Assembly (NCBI GenBank): GCA_027034975.1 | Contig: JALVWQ010000031.1 | Span: 1 to 40,225, forward strand | DNA: 40,225 bases | Direction: 5' to 3' | Source of the DNA: Campylobacteraceae bacterium | Lineage (GTDB): Bacteria; Campylobacterota; Campylobacteria; Campylobacterales; Sulfurovaceae | Shown here: piece by piece, positions 33,060 through 40,225 of the stretch | Position numbering within the stretch: the stretch's first letter is position 1 | How the letters are laid out: each line of letters opens with the position of its first letter | The notes under the pieces: model-generated | What the model was told of the DNA's origin: nothing | Databases searched by the model: none | Seen by the model: only the letters and a program-made list of their open reading frames with translations | Position numbers and translations under genes: made by a program

Positions 33060-33320
33060 ATGAGTAAACATAAAGAAAAAATTCAAAAGGTCTTTGAGCA
33101 CCCAACAAGTGGGAATATTGAATTTAAAAAACTGATCCATGCACTTGAACATTATGGGGCTTTAGTAGAGATCACAAAACACAACAAAGCAAAAATTTTT
33201 CTGAACGAAGAGGAGCTAGTTATTCCTGTTCCACACGACCATGTGCTCTCAAAAGATATAGTCATAGAGGTGCGTCACTTTTTAGAAAAAGTAGGTTTAA
33301 CCCCAGATGGTCTTAAGTAA
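33060..33320 (+). CDS. HicA/YcfA-like small protein, solitary
   Basis: 86 residues: FKKLIHALEHYGALVEITKH, then KAKIFLNEEELVIPVPHDHV and FLEKVGL. The order helix, strands, IPxPH, helix ending VGL is that of the HicA (YcfA) dsRBD-like fold, but the GSH tripeptide carrying the toxin's catalytic His is not kept in the usual place and no HicB-like antitoxin is next to it. A non-toxic family member seems more likely. AAAGG lies 10 bases upstream of the ATG. Confidence 0.55.
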   Translation: MSKHKEKIQKVFEHPTSGNIEFKKLIHALEHYGALVEITKHNKAKIFLNEEELVIPVPHDHVLSKDIVIEVRHFLEKVGLTPDGLK

Positions 33321-33355
33321 TTGCCCTATCATGTAAATGTAGCTAGAGAAGAAAT

Positions 33356-34144
33356 CTAAGCTCTCTTTCCTCTTGAGAGATAGAGAAAAGGGATCAAAAA
33401 GAGTATCTCTAAAACAAGTGAAATTCCAACTACTTTCCATGTTCCAAAGTTATCTTCCATAAAGGGTAAGCCCCCTGTATTCATGCCAAAAAAGCCTGTT
33501 ACAAGAGTAAGAGGCAAAAAGATTGCAGAGATAATTGTTAAGTAATAAACAGTTGTATTCATCTTCTCATCCACCTTTGCTCTATAGAAATCGTAGAGGT
33601 AGTCGAGCTTCTCTACGGCAGCTTTAGCAAGATCTCGCACCCTTGAAGCCTCTTCACGCAAGTCATCGAGTGCATGAGTATCAAAATTACCAGGATACTC
33701 CTTTTTAATATGCGCAACAAAGAGATCAATTACAATTGTTGCATGAAACATCAAACGATTAATAAGCGATACATCCTTTTTAAACCCAAGCCACTTTTGC
33801 ATAAAGTCCTTCTTGATTGTATCGTCTAAGAGGGACTCCTCTAGCTCATCTATGTTGATATGGTACTCTTTAATGGCACCAATGAGCCTCTCTATCTTTT
33901 TTTCTAGTAGTTGCTGCAGATTAGAGAGTGTGCCAAACTCCTCTATTCTCTTTTGCTCCCTGTTGTAGCTATAGACCGTATCTTGCTCAATCAAATAGGC
34001 GTACGATCGTATCTCGACGCTACTACTTACATAGGGGAGTCGCAAAATTAAGATAAAGTAGTTATCTCGTTTAATAAAATCGGATGGATGGTCTGAGCTC
34101 TCTATATCTTCGAGTGCATAGAGATCTAAATCACTAATTTTCAT
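33356..34144 (-). CDS. CorA-family divalent-cation transporter
   Basis: 262 residues. A long cytoplasmic alpha/beta and helical region ends in two membrane helices; the first finishes with the diagnostic GMN in TGFFGMNTGGLPF, followed by WKVVGISLVLEILFLIPFLYL. CorA and ZntB forms share this motif; GMNTGGLP leans slightly towards the ZntB-like branch. It forms a pentameric channel for Mg2+, Co2+ or Zn2+. ATG 34144 follows AAAAAGG; a GTG at 34192 would add 16 residues without a good Shine-Dalgarno. It is convergent with the HicA-like gene. Confidence 0.9.
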   Translation of the reverse strand: MKISDLDLYALEDIESSDHPSDFIKRDNYFILILRLPYVSSSVEIRSYAYLIEQDTVYSYNREQKRIEEFGTLSNLQQLLEKKIERLIGAIKEYHINIDELEESLLDDTIKKDFMQKWLGFKKDVSLINRLMFHATIVIDLFVAHIKKEYPGNFDTHALDDLREEASRVRDLAKAAVEKLDYLYDFYRAKVDEKMNTTVYYLTIISAIFLPLTLVTGFFGMNTGGLPFMEDNFGTWKVVGISLVLEILFLIPFLYLSRGKRA

Positions 34145-34313
34145 AAAAACCTTTTTCTTGTAATTATTCCCAAATATAGATAAATATCTCACTTTAAAAA
34201 TAGATAAAAAAGTAAAATGTTACAAATTGCAACTTATGTAGCATTGTAATATTTTTAATAGTTATACAATTTGATTGTTATTCCAAAAAAAATAGACATA
34301 AAGGAGTTGATAG

Positions 34314-35201
34314 ATGAAAAAGATTCTATTATCATCATTGGTAGCATTATCACTTTTTGGTACACAAGCAGTGGCTTTAGAGGCAAATGCAAGTACAAAA
34401 GCTGTTTCGGCATCTGCAATTAGCCAAGCTAAAAAAGATGCAAAAGCAAAAAGCGATGATGTAAAGGTTATAAAAGAGGCAGTTGAGTCTGTTAAATTGG
34501 TAGGGGATGTTTTAGTTGCTCTCGATCAAAACAAAAAAGATGAGGCGATTAAAACTTTAGAAAAAGCTATTGGTAAAATTGAGGTTGTTTTAAGCAATCC
34601 AAAAGCACCAGCACTGATTCCACTTGATAGCAAAGTGATTGTACAGCACTTTATTGGTAGCTCTGAGGATGCAGTAAACGCTGTTATTACATCTGAGGCA
34701 CTCTTAAGCAAAAGAAAAGTTCAAGCTGCTAGAAAAGTTGTATTAGGACTTGTTGACGAGATTGATGTTGCAACAGTAAATTTACCATTAGCTACATATC
34801 CAGTAGCACTTAAAGAGGCTGCGAAATATCTACATGACAATAAACTTGATGAAGCAAAGAGAGTCTTAGCAGCAACTTTAAATACATTTGTAAATGTAAC
34901 GGCAATTACACCAATTGGTATCTTAGAAGCTGAGACATTAGTAAATGTTGCAAGTAAAATTGCAAAATCTGATAAAAAACTAGCTTTACAGCATTTAGCA
35001 CAGGCAAAAGAGGCACTCAAAAGAGCAAAAGTACTTGGCTATACAAGTAGTTCTGATACAAGTTACAAGATGCTTAACGATGCAATCGCAGCAATTGAAA
35101 AAGAGATCAAAGGGAAAAATGAGGCAACAAAACTCTTTGATGACTTAAAAGCAAAACTAAAAGAGTTTAAAGAGAAAGCTCTTAAAACATTTAAAAAGTA
35201 A
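34314..35201 (+). CDS. YfdX-family periplasmic protein
   Basis: 295 residues: signal peptide MKKILLSSLVALSLFGTQAVA, then an almost wholly helical protein with the YfdX fold markers: DAIKTLEKAIGKIEVVL, the short PALIPLDSKV segment, and LKEAAKYLHDNKLDEAKRVLAAT. In enterobacteria yfdX is tied to the EvgA acid-response regulon. AAGGAG precedes ATG. It heads a probable operon with the histone-fold and HdeD genes (gaps of 9 and 20 bases). Confidence 0.88.
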   Translation: MKKILLSSLVALSLFGTQAVALEANASTKAVSASAISQAKKDAKAKSDDVKVIKEAVESVKLVGDVLVALDQNKKDEAIKTLEKAIGKIEVVLSNPKAPALIPLDSKVIVQHFIGSSEDAVNAVITSEALLSKRKVQAARKVVLGLVDEIDVATVNLPLATYPVALKEAAKYLHDNKLDEAKRVLAATLNTFVNVTAITPIGILEAETLVNVASKIAKSDKKLALQHLAQAKEALKRAKVLGYTSSSDTSYKMLNDAIAAIEKEIKGKNEATKLFDDLKAKLKEFKEKALKTFKK

Positions 35202-35210
35202 GGATAACAA

Positions 35211-35660
35211 ATGGCAGTAATAGGATTTACAAAACTCGAAGCACTCTTTCGAAAGGCTGCTTCGCTCGATATTCACAAAGGACACGCTAAAGAGATTACA
35301 GATATTGTAGAGAAAAAACTCCACGATCTTCTCTTGGCAGCAGAGAGAAATGCAAATATGAATGGTCGCGATGTTATATGGGAGAGTGATCTACCTATAA
35401 CAAAGGGGCTCCAAGAGACAATTATCGCATTTAAAAAGCTCGAAGAGGAGCTAAGTATAGATGATATATTAGCATTTTTGGCATCAGTGCCACCACTGAA
35501 ATACCCTCTTTCAGCTCAGCTCGAGGCTAAATTACCTGAGATTACTGGTGCACTCTTAGTTGTACTTGCTAAAGTTATTAAGGCGGTAGATGATGAAGCT
35601 CGTGCAGTAAGCCACGAAACGATTGAAAAAGCTTCGCAAATATTAGATTTAACACTTTGA
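35211..35660 (+). CDS. DUF1931 double histone-fold protein
   Basis: 149 residues. FRKAASLDIHKGHAKEITDIVEKKLHDLLL and NMNGRDVIWESDLPITKGLQ (position about 12-65) match a histone-fold unit; a second, weaker unit follows at about 75-149 (IDDILAFLASVPPL...EITGALLVVLAKVIKAVDDEARAVSHETIEKA). This is the DUF1931 plan, known from Aquifex, in which one chain forms a pseudodimer. DNA binding is not established for the family. AAGGA precedes the ATG. Confidence 0.8.
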   Translation: MAVIGFTKLEALFRKAASLDIHKGHAKEITDIVEKKLHDLLLAAERNANMNGRDVIWESDLPITKGLQETIIAFKKLEEELSIDDILAFLASVPPLKYPLSAQLEAKLPEITGALLVVLAKVIKAVDDEARAVSHETIEKASQILDLTL

Positions 35661-35680
35661 AAAAATAAGAGGAGGATTAA

Positions 35681-36238
35681 ATGCTTAACTATTCAATATT
35701 TATAAACAATAAAGATGTAACCGATAAATTTGCTAAATATAGCCAAATTTACGGTACCATCTTCTTGATTTTAGGATTACTAGGAATTCTATTCCCTGGT
35801 ATTATGTCGCTTACATCGGCACTCTTTATTGGGTGGCTTATGCTCTTTGGTGGCATCTTAATTGGTGTACAAACTTGGCAAGTAAACAAAAAAGATTGGC
35901 TTGGATGGCTCAAAGCTCTCCTCTATTTAGTGGTAGGAGCGATGATTATTCTCAATCCTCTCTCTGGAATTATTGCTTTAGGGATACTCATTACTGCCTA
36001 TTTCTTTATAGATAGTTTCTTGAATTTTATACTTGCTTTCAATATTAAACCAGCAAGCAGTTGGTGGATCGTGTTATTAAATGCAATCTTATCGCTAGCA
36101 ATTGGAATCTATTTCCTCTATGCAATGGCAGATCCAGCAAAAACAACACTACTCGTAGGAATCTTTGTAGGTATTAGCCTCTTCTTCGATGGTGTAATGC
36201 TCTTAACACTTGCAAATGCAAGTAAAAAAGAGAGTTAA
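35681..36238 (+). CDS. HdeD-family (DUF308) membrane protein
   Basis: 185 residues with six membrane helices made of repeated DUF308 units: GTIFLILGLLGILFPGIMSLTSALFIGWLMLFGGIL and GWLKALLYLVVGAMIILNPLSGI (quoted for position, residues 25-60 and 72-95). HdeD is linked to acid resistance in E. coli. GAGGAGG lies close upstream. It is the last gene of the YfdX operon; an inverted repeat at 36257-36287 follows. Confidence 0.9.
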   Translation: MLNYSIFINNKDVTDKFAKYSQIYGTIFLILGLLGILFPGIMSLTSALFIGWLMLFGGILIGVQTWQVNKKDWLGWLKALLYLVVGAMIILNPLSGIIALGILITAYFFIDSFLNFILAFNIKPASSWWIVLLNAILSLAIGIYFLYAMADPAKTTLLVGIFVGISLFFDGVMLLTLANASKKES

Positions 36239-36256
36239 ATAATAAAATTATTAATA

Positions 36257-36287
36257 TAGCTTCGTTCAATTTTTTAGGGCGAAGCTA
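36257..36287 (+). terminator. possible terminator after hdeD-like gene
   Basis: TAGCTTCG and CGAAGCTA are perfect 8-base inverted arms around a 15-base loop rich in T. No T run follows. The rest of 36239-36472 shows no gene. Confidence 0.4.
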
Positions 36288-36472
36288 CAAATAAATACTC
36301 TCGCATGATCTCTCTAATTGATTAAATTTTAATCATCTGCCTATTTTTTATACAATAATTCTTGCAAAAACTTTAATTTATAGCCTCAATTTTAATTCTA
36401 ATACATATTTTTTAAATCTTTTTATTGCCTATTTTTTGATATTATAGATTATTTAAACTTTAGGAGGTTCTT

Positions 36473-37633
36473 ATGGAATATATAGTCGATACACTCTTTA
36501 CACTCTTTGCATTTGTGTTGATTATCTTTATGGTGCCAGGTTTTGCTATGCTCGAGGCAGGGCTCGTAAGAACAAAGAATGTTACAGCTGTTTTAATGAT
36601 GAATACAATGATTTATACTGTAGCATCTATGGCATTTCTCTTAGCAGGCTATAGCGTAGCTTTTGGCGATTTTGGAAGCGACAGCATGAGCCAGTGGGCA
36701 GCTTTTCTATTCCAGATGGCATTTGTTGGCAAAGTTGTTAATATAATGAGTGGTGGTATTAGCGAGAGAGCCAAAGTTGTGCCAATGGTATTTTTTACAA
36801 TCATAATGTCTGCAATCATCTACCCACTCGTTGTCAATGTAACTTGGGGGAGTAATTTATTAAAAGATACAATTCTCGATATATCTGCGATGCACGATTT
36901 AGCCGGAAGTACTGTTATCCACTCTACAGGTGGTTGGGCTCTTCTTGCTGCAATTATAATAATCGGTAATCGCCGTGGCAGATACAAAAATGGTAAAGTA
37001 CAGGTTATTCCAGCGTCAAATATCCCTCTCGTTGCTCTTGGAGCTTTCTTACTTTGGATTGGCTGGTTTGGCTTTAACGGTGGAAGTGTTGGCTCTATAG
37101 CATCTAAAGAGAATGCGGATACAGTCGCATTAACTATTATGAACACAAACACAGCTGGACTCGCTGGTGCAATTGTAGTTGGTCTTATTAACTACATCCA
37201 ATATAAAAAGCTTGATATTACAATGGTTCTCAATGGTGCACTCGGTGGACTTGTTGCAATTACTGCGGGAGCTGATCTTTTTGATATCTATACACCAATC
37301 TTGATTGGAGCAATTGGAGGTGTCTTGGTTGTTCTTTTTGTTCCAATATTCGATAAGTTAAAACTAGATGACCCTGTTGGTGCACTCTCTGTACACTTGG
37401 TAAATGGTATTTGGGGTACATTAGCAGTTGGAATCTTCAGCGATACACCGTTTATGGCACAACTAAAAGGTGTTGTGGTGGTAGCTCTATTTGCCTTTGT
37501 AGCAAGCTTTATAGTAATCTTTATTATCAACAAGCTCCTACCAATCGCAGCAGATGACGAAGGACAATTAGAGGGATTGGATACAATAGAGTGTGGTATG
37601 GAGTCATATCCAGAGTTTAAGAGCAATATTTAG
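36473..37633 (+). CDS. amt: ammonium transporter
   Basis: 386 residues, eleven predicted membrane helices. Diagnostic features: FVLIIFMVPGFAMLEAGLVR at the start, DLAGSTVIHSTGG with the pore histidine, and GAIGGVLVVLFVPIFDKL plus VGALSVHLVNGIWGT with the second His. The C-terminus is the short cytoplasmic tail that PII contacts. AGGAGG precedes the ATG by five bases; -10-like TATTAT near 36440. glnK follows after 14 bases, the conserved pair. No sigma-54 site was recognised. Confidence 0.96.
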   Translation: MEYIVDTLFTLFAFVLIIFMVPGFAMLEAGLVRTKNVTAVLMMNTMIYTVASMAFLLAGYSVAFGDFGSDSMSQWAAFLFQMAFVGKVVNIMSGGISERAKVVPMVFFTIIMSAIIYPLVVNVTWGSNLLKDTILDISAMHDLAGSTVIHSTGGWALLAAIIIIGNRRGRYKNGKVQVIPASNIPLVALGAFLLWIGWFGFNGGSVGSIASKENADTVALTIMNTNTAGLAGAIVVGLINYIQYKKLDITMVLNGALGGLVAITAGADLFDIYTPILIGAIGGVLVVLFVPIFDKLKLDDPVGALSVHLVNGIWGTLAVGIFSDTPFMAQLKGVVVVALFAFVASFIVIFIINKLLPIAADDEGQLEGLDTIECGMESYPEFKSNI

Positions 37634-37644
37634 TTGGAGAATAG

Positions 37645-37986
<342 letters not shown>

Positions 37987-38147
37987 CTTCTTCATTACCC
38001 TAGGAACTGTTGGGCTCATGCTTAATTGGCTGTAAAATCCACTCTTTTGTCCTATTTTAGCTCCTTATCGTTAAACAGCTGCTAATAAACCAAATCCAAA
38101 TAAAAATGTAAATTTTAGATTCGAAGAAGCCATAAGGATTTTCACAT

Positions 38148-38342
38148 AAACCCAAATTTTGCAATAGAATTAGCAAAAATTTGGCAAATGCTTTGGTTGT
38201 AGGTGTTTACAAAAAACTGTGCAAGTATGGGTTCCCAACGGTTGCGAGCTTAACCCATAGGTTAATTGATGGATTTTTGTAAATGCTCATAGCTAAATAA
38301 TTTACTAAAGGTTGTTGATCTCTAATGCAAATTTTGGGATAA
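38148..38342. repeat. dispersed palindromic-ended element, copy C (longest)
   Basis: Starts CCCAAATTTTG, contains GAATTAGCAAAAATTTGGCAAA, a hairpin CTTAACCcataGGTTAA (38249-38266) with TGATGGATTTTT after it, and ends CTAAAGGTTGTTGATCTCTAATGCAAATTTTGGG. It carries about 30 more internal bases than copy A. It lies in the 37987-38663 gap, which holds no intact gene. Confidence 0.7.
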
Positions 38343-38544
38343 AAGTTGAACTATTAATTATAAATAATAAAATTGCTAAGTGTAAAACATTATGGCTTTT
38401 TTGGTTTTTTAGGTCTATATTTTATTTGGAATTTGGCATAAAAGATAAATGTATAACTTTATATATTTTGGATACTCCAAACTACTCTATATAAATTATA
38501 CTTCTATTGTAATAATCTCATCATTTTCTCTATATAGACATAGC

Positions 38545-38566
38545 TAAAAATCCCCCAAACGGGGAG
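38545..38566 (-). terminator. Rho-independent terminator of the SdrD-B repeat gene
   Basis: On the minus strand CCCC-GTTT-GGGG is followed by GATTTTTAGC, about 100 bases after the stop codon at 38664. A second perfect hairpin, CAAGATACAT/ATGTATCTTG, lies at 38573-38598 just before it. Confidence 0.6.
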
Positions 38567-38598
38567 AAGAGGCAAGATACATCAACCAATGTATCTTG

Positions 38599-38645
38599 AA
38601 CCCAAGTTTGTTAAAGATTGTTCATCTCTAAGTAAGTTTTGGAGT
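38599..38645. repeat. dispersed element, minimal copy D
   Basis: AACCCAAGTTTG directly joined to TTAAAGATTGTTCATCTCTAAG and GTTTTGG, i.e. the two ends of copies A-C with the middle missing. Degenerate. Confidence 0.5.
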
Positions 38646-38663
38646 TGCATAGCAAGAAGCACC

Positions 38664-40225
38664 CTACTTCTTAGGGGCAAGCTTCTTTTCTACCTTAATA
38701 TCTCTCTCACCAGCTCTTACAACAATGTTGATAGAACGACTTGTAGTAAACTCTAAACCTTTTGGTTGTTCGAATACTATTTTGTATCTTCCTGGTAGGA
38801 GATTATCTGCTTTAAAGCGTCCTTTGCTATCAGTTTTTACCTCTTGAACTAAATGTCCAGTTGCGTCATAGATTTTAACACTTAAGCCTTTAAGTGCTGT
38901 ACTATTGACACTATATGCTTGCATACCTCCCATTGGGATAATTGAGTAGACTCCAATGAGTGAACCACACTTGAAGTATCCACCATCTAAATCTTTATAG
39001 TCATCTCCACTACTGAGTGTTACTGGATCTGTAGTGTAGTCATCTGGATTAATATCACTATCTTTTGCCTCATCGTTTCCTTTATCTTTGTATGTTACAT
39101 AATATAGGTCATCATCTTTGAACATTTTAACTTTATAGCTTCCAGGTTTGAGGTTACAGAATTGGTATTTACCATCTGCTCCTGTTGTTTGTGGAGCTAC
39201 AGCATTACCATTAATATCTGTTACACTATTTCCATTGCTATCCATAAGTGTAACCACTACTCCCTCTATTCCTGTCTCATTGCTATTATTATCTTGGATA
39301 CCATTTCCATCATAATCTAACCATACTATATCACCTATACAAGCTGGTCTGTATAATCCACCATCCCAACTCATATCACTACCACCTGTAGGGAGTATAA
39401 TAGTTGTTGTTTTTCCTGTAGTTGGATCGATATCACTATCTTTATTGTTATCGCCTCCTTGATCTTTAGGAGAGATTACATAGCCACTTGGTGGAGTAAC
39501 TTTTACTATATAGTCACCACCATCAAGCTTACAGAACTTATACTCTCCATTATCACCTGTAATTTGTGGAGCAACTGGATTACCATAGCCATCTTTAGCT
39601 GGGTTACCGTTTGCTTGAAGTAGCTCTACTTTTGCTCCTTTAACACCACTCTCACCTGCATCTTGGATACCATTAGCGTTTTTATCTTCCCAGATAAAGT
39701 TACCTAAGCAACCTTCTGGCTTATAAACACCTGCATCCCACTTCATATCGTTTGCACCCTCTGGGAGGTTAATAACTGTTGTCTTTCCTGTAGTTGGTGC
39801 AATATCGCTATCTTTAGCATCATCACTTCCTTGATCTTTTGGAGAGATGATATATCCAGTTGGTGGTGTTACTTTTACTATATATTTCCCATCACTTAAT
39901 TTACAGAACTTATACTTTCCATCAGCTCCTGTTGTTTGCGGTGCTACTGTATTTCCAAAGAAATCTTTTGCTGGATTACCGTTGCTATCTAGGAGCTCTA
40001 CTTTTGCTCCAGCAATGCCATTTTCACTTCCATCTTGGATACCATTACTATTTGCATCTAACCATACAAAGTCACCTAAGCAAGATAGTGCTTTACCGTA
40101 GTAGTGTGATGGGTCTTTATCTGTAACTGTTTTTCCTTGTGGATCTTTTCCTGTTGCTGTTGCCTCATTTGCGTATTGTCCAGCTTTTGCTTTCCCTGTT
40201 TTAGTACAAGTCATACTCTCACCAG
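38664..40225 (-). CDS. SdrD-B repeat surface or secreted protein, partial (N-terminus outside window)
   Basis: About 520 residues are visible. After a DUF11-like end (YANEATATGKDPQGKTVTD) come three 123-124-residue SdrD-B/Cna-B type repeats starting at residues 45, 169 and 292 of the stretch from Met at 40214: each has GDFVWLD.N.NGIQD, V.L....GN, DGKYKFC.L and a D-rich end. Repeats 1 and 2 are nearly identical in plan, repeat 3 diverged. Each repeat has one Cys at its start and one in the YxFC strand (45/104, 169/228, 292/353). A final Cna-B-like domain (416-516) ends LAPKK with no sorting signal. Calcium-stabilised stalk-like domains are expected. Confidence 0.85.
   Translation of the reverse strand, partial: GESMTCTKTGKAKAGQYANEATATGKDPQGKTVTDKDPSHYYGKALSCLGDFVWLDANSNGIQDGSENGIAGAKVELLDSNGNPAKDFFGNTVAPQTTGADGKYKFCKLSDGKYIVKVTPPTGYIISPKDQGSDDAKDSDIAPTTGKTTVINLPEGANDMKWDAGVYKPEGCLGNFIWEDKNANGIQDAGESGVKGAKVELLQANGNPAKDGYGNPVAPQITGDNGEYKFCKLDGGDYIVKVTPPSGYVISPKDQGGDNNKDSDIDPTTGKTTTIILPTGGSDMSWDGGLYRPACIGDIVWLDYDGNGIQDNNSNETGIEGVVVTLMDSNGNSVTDINGNAVAPQTTGADGKYQFCNLKPGSYKVKMFKDDDLYYVTYKDKGNDEAKDSDINPDDYTTDPVTLSSGDDYKDLDGGYFKCGSLIGVYSIIPMGGMQAYSVNSTALKGLSVKIYDATGHLVQEVKTDSKGRFKADNLLPGRYKIVFEQPKGLEFTTSRSINIVVRAGERDIKVEKKLAPKK

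Noticed and set aside
33060-33320. HicAB toxin-antitoxin module
   Set aside because: No hicB-like gene on either side and the canonical GSH of HicA is not evident.
36400-36472. Sigma-54 promoter upstream of amt
   Set aside because: No GG-N10-GC pair with the TGGCAC...TTGC context was found; a TATTAT sigma-70-type box fits better.
38312-38494. 60-codon plus-strand frame after repeat copy C
   Set aside because: Begins inside the repeat, has no ribosome binding site and no recognisable pattern; composition is that of AT-rich spacer.

Overview
The window is AT-rich bacterial chromosome that reads as a member of the Campylobacterota (Epsilonproteobacteria). I infer this from short Shine-Dalgarno-led operons with bare TATAAT -10 boxes and no clear -35, a split ribosomal-protein operon (rpmJ-rpsM-rpsK-rpsD-rpoA-rplQ), the protein families present, and codon use. 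The TsdA-like cytochrome, paired small heat-shock proteins and acid-stress genes would fit a free-living sulfur-oxidising vent or sediment lineage rather than a host-adapted pathogen. I cannot assign a genus.

Layout. 1-429: start of a TsdA-like c-type cytochrome. 644-6222: an envelope glycolipid block, with a GT39 transferase facing away from a tightly coupled four-gene operon (PAP2 phosphatase, GT39 transferase, GT2 polyprenyl-phosphate transferase, flippase-like membrane protein) that resembles lipid A 1-dephosphorylation plus sugar transfer. 6325-8972: a small lipoprotein, a NIF3/CutA-like protein and two tandem paralogous outer-membrane barrels. 9021-14218: a five-gene minus-strand operon (PqqD-like, ATP-grasp, PLP decarboxylase, urea-transporter/M23 fusion, TPR) of unknown function; this is the best candidate for an undescribed pathway. 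14467-18130: an FmdE-like gene, then the ribosomal alpha operon, whose leader can fold into a hairpin-loop pseudoknot just before the first ribosome binding site. 18447-19248: rhodanese and thioredoxin. 19281-20090: gene relics.

20325-29780: a type II secretion locus. Genes gspK-L-M-N-C-D-E-J lie on the minus strand and gspG plus two further pseudopilins diverge on the plus strand; gspF and the prepilin peptidase are not in the window. 29930-31705: a thioredoxin and NADP-type glutamate dehydrogenase. 31864-31939: tRNA-Val(GAC). 32055-36238: a stress island with two Hsp20 proteins, a HicA-like protein, CorA, YfdX, a DUF1931 histone-fold protein and HdeD. 36473-37986: amt-glnK. 38664-40225: the C-terminal part of a secreted SdrD-B repeat protein.

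Functional links. gdhA and amt-glnK cover ammonium uptake, sensing and assimilation and flank the stress island. The T2SS could export proteins such as the SdrD-type protein, but that is only inference. A dispersed element with CCCAAATTTTG / CAAAATTTGGG termini recurs at least three times in long form (about 20.1, 29.8 and 38.2 kb) and as end fragments (about 6.2 and 38.6 kb), always between genes or at gene ends.
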